Shown: positions 13,761-19,641, numbered from the stretch's first letter. The stretch: 20,518 nt of DNA from Rhodobiaceae bacterium (GCA_002683515.1 NYTN01000042.1:1-20518), one strand, 5' to 3'. Translations and numbers: made by a program. The notes: generated by a model not told the origin, from the letters alone.

Positions 13761-14166
13761 TCAAATGCATGCTGTCGATATATGCATTCCACCAGCACTG
13801 GCAAGTGACGTGCTCCAGATGGCTGAAGACAACTTTCACCCAGCCTGGAGCAAGGGTAGGCAGAAGGGCAAGTATTTTATCTTGTCAACCGACAGTCTTG
13901 ATGACCTTTCTGAAATTGCTGACTTTGCCAGAGTTAATTTAGAAGAGCCAGAATTACCGCTTTCTAAAACAAAACGAGCCGCTTGTCAAGCTTTGCTTGA
14001 TCGCACCCATAGATATGCAGTGTTAGAACCTTTAGGGGAAATCCATTGCGTTGCCGTGGAGTGGCGAGATGTGCCCTTGAAAGGCAGCAGAGGTAGTCGT
14101 ATCGCCAATGAATTAAGGCAAGCATCCAGTGGACTTTACTGGTCACAAGCTTCTTGTCTTTCCTGA
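13753..14166 (+). CDS. Hypothetical protein
   Basis: From ATG 13753 the product has 137 residues; GGGGGAG lies 8-9 nt upstream, a strong ribosome site, so this start is preferred over 13684. The N-terminal part reads HAVDICIPPALASDVLQMAE, then NFHPAWSKGRQKGKYFILST, and the middle is an acidic helix. It overlaps the previous gene's stop (ATGAATGA) and overlaps the convergent gene at 14136-14351 by 31 nt. No recognised family. Confidence 0.65.
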   Translation: MNDQMHAVDICIPPALASDVLQMAEDNFHPAWSKGRQKGKYFILSTDSLDDLSEIADFARVNLEEPELPLSKTKRAACQALLDRTHRYAVLEPLGEIHCVAVEWRDVPLKGSRGSRIANELRQASSGLYWSQASCLS

Positions 14167-14351
14167 TCTAAACCATTTTGCGAGTCTGATTCTTTCTGAA
14201 GCTTGCTTGAAGCGTGGCACCGTTTGCGAATTTTCGCTGCCCGCTCTTCTGCTTTTTTGATCAATTTTGCCGCTTTCTTGCGATCTACAAGAGCATCCGC
14301 TTGTTTCATTAGCTCTGCAAGCTTTTTGACATGATGCTGAAGGCTTTTCAT
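14136..14351 (-). CDS. Small basic coiled-coil protein
   Basis: A 71-residue protein, nearly all helical and rich in Lys, Ala and Glu (KKLAELMKQADALVDRKKAA, then KLIKKAEERAAKIRKRCHAS), with a polar tail. A terminator separates it from the minus-strand gene upstream, so it must have its own promoter. A GGAAA before the ATG is a weak ribosome site. It may be a nucleic-acid-binding or scaffold-type small protein; nothing more can be said. Confidence 0.5.
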   Translation of the reverse strand: MKSLQHHVKKLAELMKQADALVDRKKAAKLIKKAEERAAKIRKRCHASSKLQKESDSQNGLDQERQEACDQ

Positions 14352-14378
14352 TTTCCATTGTTTCTTTTATATTTTGGC

Positions 14379-14406
14379 AAAAAAAAGCCTGGCTGAATGC
14401 CAGGCT
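14379..14406 (-). terminator. Intrinsic terminator after the 14417-14653 gene
   Basis: A perfect 8-bp stem AGCCTGGC / GCCAGGCT with a 5-nt loop is followed, on the minus strand, by T8 (14379-14386). It begins 10 nt after the stop codon at 14417 and is the cleanest intrinsic terminator in the window. Confidence 0.85.
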
Positions 14407-14416
14407 TGTATTGATA

Positions 14417-14653
14417 TCAACTCTCAAAACTGCCTTTGAAATTAGGAACCAGCCCAAATCGCTTTTGAGCTTCCTCCTTCTTTTTCTGCTTGCGGAGCCG
14501 ATGGGCAAGGGTGGCAACATGCTCCATAACTTTTAACGTGTCCTCTACGGAAGACCCGTCTGGCATCTGCGTTTGCACAACACGCAATAGCGGAAAAAAT
14601 GTGTCAGTAGCTCGTTCCATTTCTTCCTCAGTAATTGGATCGGTGTCGTTCAT
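14417..14653 (-). CDS. Hypothetical helical protein
   Basis: From ATG 14653 the product has 78 residues: an acidic start (MNDTDPITEEEMERATDTFF), a central helix (SVEDTLKVMEHVATLAHRLR) and a Lys-rich stretch (KQKKKEEAQKRF). An ATG at 14689 would add 12 residues but lies next to a terminator-like hairpin. The gene is bracketed by hairpins on both sides and so looks like a single-gene transcription unit. No family is recognised. Confidence 0.55.
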   Translation of the reverse strand: MNDTDPITEEEMERATDTFFPLLRVVQTQMPDGSSVEDTLKVMEHVATLAHRLRKQKKKEEAQKRFGLVPNFKGSFES

Positions 14654-14693
14654 CTGCAAGTTAAAAAGGTTCGCCCTGCATCTTGCCATAGAA

Positions 14694-14713
14694 AAAGGGC
14701 CTTGAGGCCCTTT
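14694..14713. terminator. Bidirectional terminator-like hairpin
   Basis: AAAGGGCC / GGCCCTTT form an 8-bp stem with a TTGA loop. On the minus strand it is followed by TTTTTC; on the plus strand by TTTCTT (partly in the stem). No gene is known to end just here on either strand, so it may insulate the neighbouring units. Confidence 0.55.
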
Positions 14714-14911
14714 CTTAATGTTTGTGAGCCTCCGATGGGCCGACTCTAAAGGTGCACCTATTAAACCCCTTTAGGAAAAGCGATCTCCTAGGCACATCCC
14801 AACAGGTAATGCACCCTCGCTTAACAAACCCGTCCACCCTCACGGCTCTTGCTCCACGGACAAGAGGCACCTGGTATGGTGCAGGACCGACTCACCTCAC
14901 GAGCATACATC

Positions 14912-15079
14912 ATGAACCACTCTCCTGTCATTTTATTGGTGGGCCTTTCTGCAATTTGTGCCACGGTCTTTGCTTTGGCTGTAGACGTTGATATCAAGCC
15001 TGACCAGCAAGGATATGAAGAGTGTCGTGAGCTGCATCCAGAAAGGTTCTGTCGGATTTTCAATGGGTTTGAGGTTTAG
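14912..15079 (+). CDS. Small membrane or secreted protein with two Cys
   Basis: The 55-residue product from ATG 14912 has a hydrophobic N-terminal segment (SPVILLVGLSAICATVFALA) that could be a signal anchor or signal peptide. A polar tail with two cysteines follows (YEECRELHPERFCRIFNGF). It resembles in layout the product at 18326-18502. No Shine-Dalgarno sequence precedes the start. Function unknown. Confidence 0.55.
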   Translation: MNHSPVILLVGLSAICATVFALAVDVDIKPDQQGYEECRELHPERFCRIFNGFEV

Positions 15080-15149
15080 TCCGTTGTTGTGATACACTTC
15101 TTTTGTGGTCAGGGATGGCCGCGTCTGACTCCTACAGCACCGTCTAAAA

Positions 15150-15920
15150 ATGGACAGCATCAAAGCCAAGATCGCCAAGCTCCTCCGTATGCAGGAGAGT
15201 GGCAATGCCGGCGAAGCAGCCAACGCTGCACATTTTGTTGAGAAGCTTTGCCGTGAGCACGGCATCTTTCCTGACGAATGTTCTCCCGACTACGATCCTG
15301 AGCGCGACGTTGCTGTTTATTGGTGTGCCACCAAAACTCCTTTCAAGCGTGTAGATCACGCTGATTGGAACCTGCTTCACGCTGTCGCTTCGCATTTCAA
15401 CGGCACCACTGTCAACACTACTGCAAGCAAATATTTCAACTTCACACTAAAAAACAGCAACGCCACGCATCGCATTATCGAAGTGCTAGCCACTAAGGGC
15501 AATAAGATTCAAATTGAGCTGTATTACGAATATCTCAGTGAAGTGATGGAGAGTCTGGCCGATAAAGCCAAAAAAGAAATAGCTGGCACCGAAGCTGACT
15601 CAAGAGCTTTTCGCAATAACTTTCGTAAAGGTTTTGTTCGCGTCATTGGGTCTAAGTTGCGAGCGCAGAAAAAAGCTGTCTACCCAGAATCAGGCTCGTT
15701 TGCCATTGCAGAAAGTACTGCATTGGCTGTGCAGAAACGGAACGAGATTGAGCGGCGCGAAGTCACTGCTCTGCAAAAACGGCGTTATCCGCGCCTTTCT
15801 GGGGGGAGTAGTGGAACCTACGGAGGAAATGGCACTGAAGCTGGAATTACTGCCGGTCGCAACACCTCCGTAAACCGTCAAGTGAGCACTGCTGGCCAGC
15901 GTGCCCTTTGCGCTGGCTGA
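15150..15920 (+). CDS. DUF2786 domain-containing protein
   Basis: The 256-residue product starts with the DUF2786 signature (IKAKIAKLLRMQESGNAGEA, then ANAAHFVEKLCREHGI; 'KLL-...-S-N-EA--A------L---HG'). A mixed domain to about 110 and a helical basic region follow. The C-terminus (about 215-256) is Gly/Ser/Thr-rich and probably disordered. DUF2786 proteins are common in phages and plasmids with no settled function. ATG 15150 is not preceded by a Shine-Dalgarno sequence. A terminator with an internal -35 box follows directly. Confidence 0.8.
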   Translation: MDSIKAKIAKLLRMQESGNAGEAANAAHFVEKLCREHGIFPDECSPDYDPERDVAVYWCATKTPFKRVDHADWNLLHAVASHFNGTTVNTTASKYFNFTLKNSNATHRIIEVLATKGNKIQIELYYEYLSEVMESLADKAKKEIAGTEADSRAFRNNFRKGFVRVIGSKLRAQKKAVYPESGSFAIAESTALAVQKRNEIERREVTALQKRRYPRLSGGSSGTYGGNGTEAGITAGRNTSVNRQVSTAGQRALCAG

Positions 15921-15923
15921 CTT

Positions 15924-15952
15924 GGAGGGAGGCTTGACAGCCTCCCTCCTTT
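15924..15952 (+). terminator. Terminator after the DUF2786 gene
   Basis: A perfect 10-bp stem GGAGGGAGGC / GCCTCCCTCC with a 6-nt loop (TTGACA), followed by TTT. It begins 4 nt after the stop codon at 15920. Confidence 0.7.
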
Positions 15953-15963
15953 GCCTATATATT
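15934..15963 (+). promoter_or_regulatory. Sigma70-type promoter overlapping the terminator loop
   Basis: The loop of the terminator is a perfect -35 hexamer TTGACA (15934-15939). TATATA (15956-15961) follows after 16 nt, or TATATT after 18 nt, as -10. Transcription would begin near 15968, just before the next gene's candidate starts. Confidence 0.55.
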
Positions 15964-16000
15964 CTTGTGCATGGGCAGCGATGTCCACTTTTTCCTGATC

Positions 16001-16201
16001 ATGGTTTCACACTTCGACGACATTCAAGCTGATCGCGAACTCCAACACTGGGGGTACGGCGTTCGGCAAGGCAACAACGGCTGGCACGTTTACGAATGGG
16101 AGCGCGAGTCAGAGCTTTCAATACGCACCCAGTCCATCTCCGAAGACTTCTCACAGGAATGGGAAGCCGAGCATTTCCTAAACCTTCTCAAGCGCCGCTG
16201 A
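16001..16201 (+). CDS. Hypothetical protein
   Basis: From ATG 16001 the product has 66 residues: MVSHFDDIQADRELQHWGYG, then NGWHVYEWERESELSIRTQS and a helix EWEAEHFLNLLKRR. ATG 15971 and TTG 15965 are upstream in-frame alternatives; 16001 gives the more natural polar N-terminus. A promoter candidate lies directly upstream. It ends 2 nt before the next start. No family is recognised. Confidence 0.55.
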   Translation: MVSHFDDIQADRELQHWGYGVRQGNNGWHVYEWERESELSIRTQSISEDFSQEWEAEHFLNLLKRR

Positions 16202-16203
16202 TC

Positions 16204-16758
16204 ATGACTATTACTGCTGAAATCACTGAAAAGCCCACGAAGCGTGGGCGCATATATATCGCCACTTTGAGCAATGGAGTGGTGGTAAAAAGAAACTCAA
16301 CAAAGCCAAAGCTTTACTTTGCTTTTTTCTCCTGCGGTAATTGTTACACCCTTTGCAGCAACAGCTTGGACTACATCTGGAAGCATGGAGCCACTGAGCG
16401 CGAAGATTTCATGGTCGTAGAGATTGCCACTAATCGAATTATTCCGAAACAACTTGCTCCCAATGCTTTAAAGCGTCAAGAGCGTGAGAAGAAAGCTGCC
16501 ATCAAGCAAGATGCTATTTGGGAACGGTTTCAGAAGGCGCCTAAGCGTTTAATGAACAGCATGCACAAGCAAATGGAATTTTGGCATAGCCATCATCCTT
16601 CATATCCATTTTGGGCGGCTTCTGCAAAGTGGTGCGAAGAATGCACTCAAAATGACCTCAAACAGTTGTTCGACCAAGGGCTTCGCACAAGTGGTGATCT
16701 TGAGGATCATTTGAAATTAACTCACGCTCACGCCTCCTATCTAAAGCAGAATCATTAA
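16204..16758 (+). CDS. Hypothetical protein with Cys pairs
   Basis: From ATG 16204, 184 residues. A beta-rich N-terminal part (TKRGRIYIATLSNGVVVKRN) is followed by FFSCGNCYTLCSNSLDYIWK with three Cys, a basic helical centre (KRQEREKKAAIKQDAIWERF) and a C-terminal stretch with KWCEEC and His-rich HLKLTHAHASY. The Cys/His content suggests metal binding but no known finger pattern fits. The upstream in-frame extension to 16096 overlaps the preceding gene and is not favoured. Confidence 0.6.
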   Translation: MTITAEITEKPTKRGRIYIATLSNGVVVKRNSTKPKLYFAFFSCGNCYTLCSNSLDYIWKHGATEREDFMVVEIATNRIIPKQLAPNALKRQEREKKAAIKQDAIWERFQKAPKRLMNSMHKQMEFWHSHHPSYPFWAASAKWCEECTQNDLKQLFDQGLRTSGDLEDHLKLTHAHASYLKQNH

Positions 16759-16792
16759 CTCACTTCCCATCGTTTCCTATCAACAACAGATC

Positions 16793-17089
16793 ATGCACAA
16801 CATTGTCTCTTACCAGAATTTCGGACCTTACTTCTCTCCGGCAAAGGGCCGCTACCAAGCGGCCCGTCTTCGGGATTTAATCTTTCATGTTCGTCGATGC
16901 ATGGAAGACGATGACGATTACATAGGTGTTTTTGACGGTGATAAGTGCATAGGCATTTGGGCTCGTGAGCACGACATCCAAAGCGATGGCGAAGGCGGTA
17001 TGGAAGTTGCTGGGAAATGGTATGAACTTCATCGCCCAGGCGGCTCTTACCCAGGCACTTGGCACGCCATGTTGGAAATAGTCAAATGA
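16793..17089 (+). CDS. Hypothetical protein
   Basis: A 98-residue protein with a basic helix (AARLRDLIFHVRRCMEDDDD), a beta section (YIGVFDGDKCIGIWAREHDI) and an aromatic C-terminal half (GKWYELHRPGGSYPGTWHAM). No family is recognised. It follows a 34-nt pyrimidine-rich spacer and its stop overlaps the next start as ATGA. Confidence 0.6.
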   Translation: MHNIVSYQNFGPYFSPAKGRYQAARLRDLIFHVRRCMEDDDDYIGVFDGDKCIGIWAREHDIQSDGEGGMEVAGKWYELHRPGGSYPGTWHAMLEIVK

Positions 17090-17259
17090 TGGGAAATAAT
17101 GTGATTTTCAGAGGACCGCGTGGGGCATACTTCATCATGCGCACAAGTAAAAATGGCAAAAAATGGCAAGATAAATTAAGTGGGCCGCAGCTTCGTCTTG
17201 TGATCGAAAGCGGTGCGACAGTTTTACCTTTTGAGGACGAGCCAGGTGCGTGCAGGTGA
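17086..17259 (+). CDS. Small hypothetical protein, translationally coupled
   Basis: A 57-residue product (MMGNNVIFRGPRGAYFIMRT, then KNGKKWQDKLSGPQLRLVIE and an acidic end). The ATG at 17086 overlaps the previous TGA by 4 nt (ATGA). It is the last ordinary gene before the repeat region. Function unknown. Confidence 0.6.
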   Translation: MMGNNVIFRGPRGAYFIMRTSKNGKKWQDKLSGPQLRLVIESGATVLPFEDEPGACR

Positions 17260-17300
17260 AAAAAAAGATCCGTCTGGTTTTGTGTTTGACATTTTTTTAG

Positions 17301-17417
17301 ATCCGGCCAGAATCCTATCTTGGATCCGGCTAGAAGCCTATCTTGGACCCGGCTGGCTTCCTATCTTGGACCCGGCTAGGTTCCTATCTAGGATCCGGCT
17401 AGGTTCCTATCTAGGGG
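17301..17417. repeat. Five direct 23-bp repeats (iteron-like)
   Basis: CCTATCT occurs at 17314, 17337, 17360, 17383 and 17406, exactly 23 bp apart. Each copy except the last is followed by a variant of TTGGAYCCGGCTAG; the last copy diverges into the Shine-Dalgarno region. A partial unit (ATCCGGCCAGAA) precedes the first. The array resembles iterons or an operator array. The plus frame from GTG 17213 stays open through it (23-residue peptide period) and stops at 17434. Confidence 0.85.
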
Positions 17418-17418
17418 C

Positions 17419-17426
17419 GGAGGAGG
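17419..17426 (+). promoter_or_regulatory. Strong Shine-Dalgarno sequence before the mini-ORF chain
   Basis: GGAGGAGG lies 7 nt before ATG 17434, an optimal position. It is among the strongest ribosome sites in the window, yet it serves only a 10-codon ORF, which marks the array as possibly translated. Confidence 0.6.
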
Positions 17427-17433
17427 ATTTTTG

Positions 17434-17700
17434 ATGATAATGATTCTCATTCTCAATAAAAAATGATAATGATTCTCATTCTCAATAGTTATTGATAATG
17501 ATTCTCAATTGCAATAAGAAGTGATAATGATTCTCATTCTCAATAAGCGTGTGCCAGTTGCAAAATTGTCACAATGATAATGATTCTCATTCTCAATAAG
17601 CGAAGCCGTATGGTGACTTGGTATTTTTATTGACAATGATTCTCAATTGCAATAGATGAAGCTTTATGGTGACTTGGTATTCTTTTATTTCACTTTGTAA
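17434..17700 (+). other. Chain of seven coupled mini-ORFs
   Basis: The mini-ORFs are 17434-17466, 17463-17495, 17492-17524, 17521-17577, 17574-17633, 17630-17659 and 17656-17700. Each starts ATG, TTG or GTG and each TGA overlaps the next start by 4 nt (ATGA, TTGA, GTGA, ATGA, TTGA, ATGA); the last stops at TAA. Most encode MIMILILN followed by a basic or polar tail. The upstream frame ends TGATG into the first one. Translation is not proven. Confidence 0.45.
17435..17650. promoter_or_regulatory. Array of six Fur-box-like elements
   Basis: The 19-mer GATAATGATTCTCATTCTC occurs exactly at 17436, 17465, 17523 and 17576. Diverged copies ending CAATTGC are at 17494 and 17632. Against the classical Fur consensus GATAATGATAATCATTATC, read on the minus strand, the exact copies match at 17 of 19. 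Spacing is 29, 29, 29, 53 and 56 bp. The last two spacers share TATGGTGACTTGGTAT, so the array grew by duplication of larger units. Confidence 0.7.
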
Positions 17701-17775
17701 CATTTGATACACTCTATTCTTTATACTTTTTCCCTGAATTATTTGGCTTAAGTGTTGCCTACCGTTTCGCCGTAG

Positions 17776-17816
17776 TGTGTCACGACGCCACGCCAAAACG
17801 TGGCGGCGATGACACA
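17776..17816. repeat. Long two-part hairpin
   Basis: TGTGTCA / TGACACA (7 bp) encloses CGCCACG / CGTGGCG (7 bp) with a CCAAAA loop, separated by small internal loops. It has no T-tract. A structured RNA, a protein site or an origin element are possible. Confidence 0.6.
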
Positions 17817-17824
17817 AACTGATC

Positions 17825-18022
17825 ATGCAGTTTATGACAACAATGCCGAAAAAATTGGCGCTGCAAAGTAAAGAGAAAAAAGCATTTTTTGCCGTATCAA
17901 TGGCGCCGGAATCATTAGCAGCGCTAATCACTGTTGAGAGGCTCCCACAAGCGACCACAAGCGGCGTTAACCCTTGCCAGGTACTGGCACCCCTAGCGAA
18001 TGTTTCCGCAGATCGCCAGTGA
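17825..18022 (+). CDS. Possible small protein (weak)
   Basis: A 65-residue frame (several ATGs at its start; MPKKLALQSKEKKAFFAVSM, then APESLAALITVERLPQATTS) lies in the repeat and hairpin region. The N-terminal part is basic and the rest is plausible, but there is no ribosome site and no family. The minus-strand frame covering 17593-18168 is no better. This may be non-coding or decayed sequence. Confidence 0.25.
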   Translation: MQFMTTMPKKLALQSKEKKAFFAVSMAPESLAALITVERLPQATTSGVNPCQVLAPLANVSADRQ

Positions 18023-18325
18023 TGCCAAGGGTTCTCAGTCGTTAATGTTCGCAGTGATACCAAAAACGGATTGTTTGACAGAATGCCATGGTTCGTGGTA
18101 CTTCGCACGGGCGCGTTTCCTTTTATCTCCGAGGCAGTCACAGCAGCAGAATCAGCAGCCCCTACCATCGTTCGCCGGTATCCGTCAAGTCAACGTGAGC
18201 GATCGATGGACACTTTAAAAGGTGTACCCAGATTGGTATCGTTGCCGTTTCAATCGCCGCTTTGGCTGTATTGTTCTCTCAACGGCGCAGCGATGCGCCG
18301 CCGATCTTCTTCCATCTCTTCAGCC

Positions 18326-18502
18326 ATGACAAACGCAGCAGCACTTAAAGCAAGCGCGACAGCCCTGGTGGTCGCCTTTCTTGCTCCTTTGGGTGTGATC
18401 TTCCTTGCTTCCTTAGCAGTTGAAGATCAACGGGCATTTTTATCTTGCCGCCAATCTGGTCAGTCAGTCGATGCCTGTATGCTTCAAATCCACGGCCGCT
18501 AA
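18326..18502 (+). CDS. Small membrane or secreted protein with two Cys
   Basis: From ATG 18326 the product has 58 residues: a hydrophobic segment (ATALVVAFLAPLGVIFLASL) then a short polar tail with two Cys (FLSCRQSGQSVDACMLQI). An ATG at 18293 would add a basic N-region (MRRRSSSI) like a signal peptide. No ribosome site. In layout it is similar to the product at 14912-15079. Confidence 0.5.
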   Translation: MTNAAALKASATALVVAFLAPLGVIFLASLAVEDQRAFLSCRQSGQSVDACMLQIHGR

Positions 18503-18538
18503 TTAATATTTAATTCTGCAAACTTATTCTTTATTGTT

Positions 18539-18724
18539 ATGTCTTCCTTTGACCTTAGCCCTGCCACTGCTAGAGCTCACGCTATGGCCGCCGCCGAATC
18601 ATTGGGTTCTAATCTTATTTTAAGTGAATTGATCGCATTCTTGCCTACCGCAACACTTTACGAATTTATGGAAGACTTTAACCAGCATTTAAGCTGCGGC
18701 GATTTTAAAGACTTGATTGATTAA
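18539..18724 (+). CDS. Small helical protein sharing a motif with the virion protein at 1110-1886
   Basis: The 61-residue product has AAAESLGSNLILSELIAFLP at residues 17-36, matching AAAADLGANMLVTELIAALS at residues 108-127 of the product of 1110-1886. The C-terminal half is acidic (YEFMEDFNQHLSCGDFKDLI). It follows a 36-nt spacer with no Shine-Dalgarno sequence. It may be a free-standing form of that helical module. Confidence 0.6.
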   Translation: MSSFDLSPATARAHAMAAAESLGSNLILSELIAFLPTATLYEFMEDFNQHLSCGDFKDLID

Positions 18725-18762
18725 TTCTCAACCTTACAACACCTCCACCCTTCTTTTTTATC

Positions 18763-19641
18763 ATGTTTTCCCCTTACAATTCCCGCGCTGTTCTTCCGGG
18801 TCACATTAAAGATCTTGAAAAAACTTATAAGATCAACCCCAGAAACATTTTCTCAACTAATCCCAAGACCGAAAAATCTGCCGTTCAAACTTACATTTTA
18901 CATTTTTCTCCTGCTAATACTTCCGGCGTAAATGTATGCGAGAATGCAAAGAATTGTGCAAAGATATGTTTACATTTTGCGGGGAATCCAGCCTACTTAA
19001 ATGTGAAACAACAGGCAAGATTGCGCAGAACGATTGCGTTTAACAGCAATAAAGAGGCGTTTATGCTGTTATTGGTTTGTGCAATTCTTGGCTTAATTAA
19101 CAAGAATTTAGGGGAACAAATAGCAATTAGACTTAACGGAACTTCAGACATTCGGTATGAAGATATTGATTTTACAATCACTCCAGAATTCGCTACATTC
19201 TGCCGGGCAAAATATGGCGCCATTCTTCCTATCGGCAAGCGTAACATTTTCGAGGTGTTTAATTATCTTAAAGAAAATACAGGGGAGTTAGTAACATTTT
19301 ATGATTACACCAAGCTTGAGAGGAATTGGACAGAATGTGCGCGTCTTGGTTATCACTTAACGTTTAGTTTTGATGGTCACAACAATAGGCAAAATGACAA
19401 GATAGCGAGGAAAGCTTTATCCCATGGTGTCAATGTAGCCGCTGCCTTTAACGTTAAACGGAGTCAATCACTGCCCACAAGTTGGATCTGGCAGAGCACA
19501 CAACGCGAGGTACTAGATGGTGACCTGTCAGATTTTCGCCCTGATGACAAGAAAGGCGGAAACATCATAGGTCTACGTTTCAAACTACCGCACGGGATGC
19601 AGTGGTCACAAAGTGAACGCGATCTGTTCTGTATGGCTTAA
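18763..19641 (+). CDS. gp88-like / DUF7227-type phage protein with cysteine cluster
   Basis: This 292-residue product has a Cys cluster C59-x5-C65-x3-C69 (VCENAKNCAKICLHFAGNPA), RLNGTSDIRYE (123-133), FYDYTK (179-184), GYHLTFSFDG (196-205), HGVNVAAAFN (221-230) and a GNIIGLRFK ending. These landmarks, in this order, recur in a widespread phage family that I associate with 'gene product 88'. The cluster suggests a metal or iron-sulfur site; the biochemical activity is unknown to me. Upstream is a 38-nt pyrimidine-rich spacer without a Shine-Dalgarno sequence. Confidence 0.75.
   Translation: MFSPYNSRAVLPGHIKDLEKTYKINPRNIFSTNPKTEKSAVQTYILHFSPANTSGVNVCENAKNCAKICLHFAGNPAYLNVKQQARLRRTIAFNSNKEAFMLLLVCAILGLINKNLGEQIAIRLNGTSDIRYEDIDFTITPEFATFCRAKYGAILPIGKRNIFEVFNYLKENTGELVTFYDYTKLERNWTECARLGYHLTFSFDGHNNRQNDKIARKALSHGVNVAAAFNVKRSQSLPTSWIWQSTQREVLDGDLSDFRPDDKKGGNIIGLRFKLPHGMQWSQSERDLFCMA

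Larger units (their letters stand above)
17701..18325. other. Hairpin-rich region of uncertain content
   Basis: Besides the 17776-17816 hairpin, AACCCTTG (17969-17976) and CAAGGGTT (18026-18033) form an 8-bp inverted repeat around a GCCAG/CTGGC hairpin. A short direct repeat resembling CAGTGATRCCAA occurs near 18016 and 18052. CACAAGCG occurs twice near 17946-17963. No frame here has a strong coding signal. Confidence 0.45.

Noticed and set aside
14821..15063. Minus-strand 80-codon ORF opposite the small membrane protein.
   Set aside because: Composition is unlike neighbours, no ribosome site; it is the antisense frame of the + gene.
17314..17417. The 23-bp repeat array as a CRISPR.
   Set aside because: The units are contiguous with no spacers of constant size, and no cas gene is present.
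17434..17659. The 29-bp period array as a CRISPR.
   Set aside because: The non-repeated part between copies is only about 5 bp in the 29-bp units, and repeats are near-palindromic operator-like elements.
17593..18168. A 191-codon minus-strand ORF over the repeat and hairpin region.
   Set aside because: It includes parts of two Fur-like repeats and the hairpins, has no recognisable domain and no ribosome site; length alone is weak evidence.
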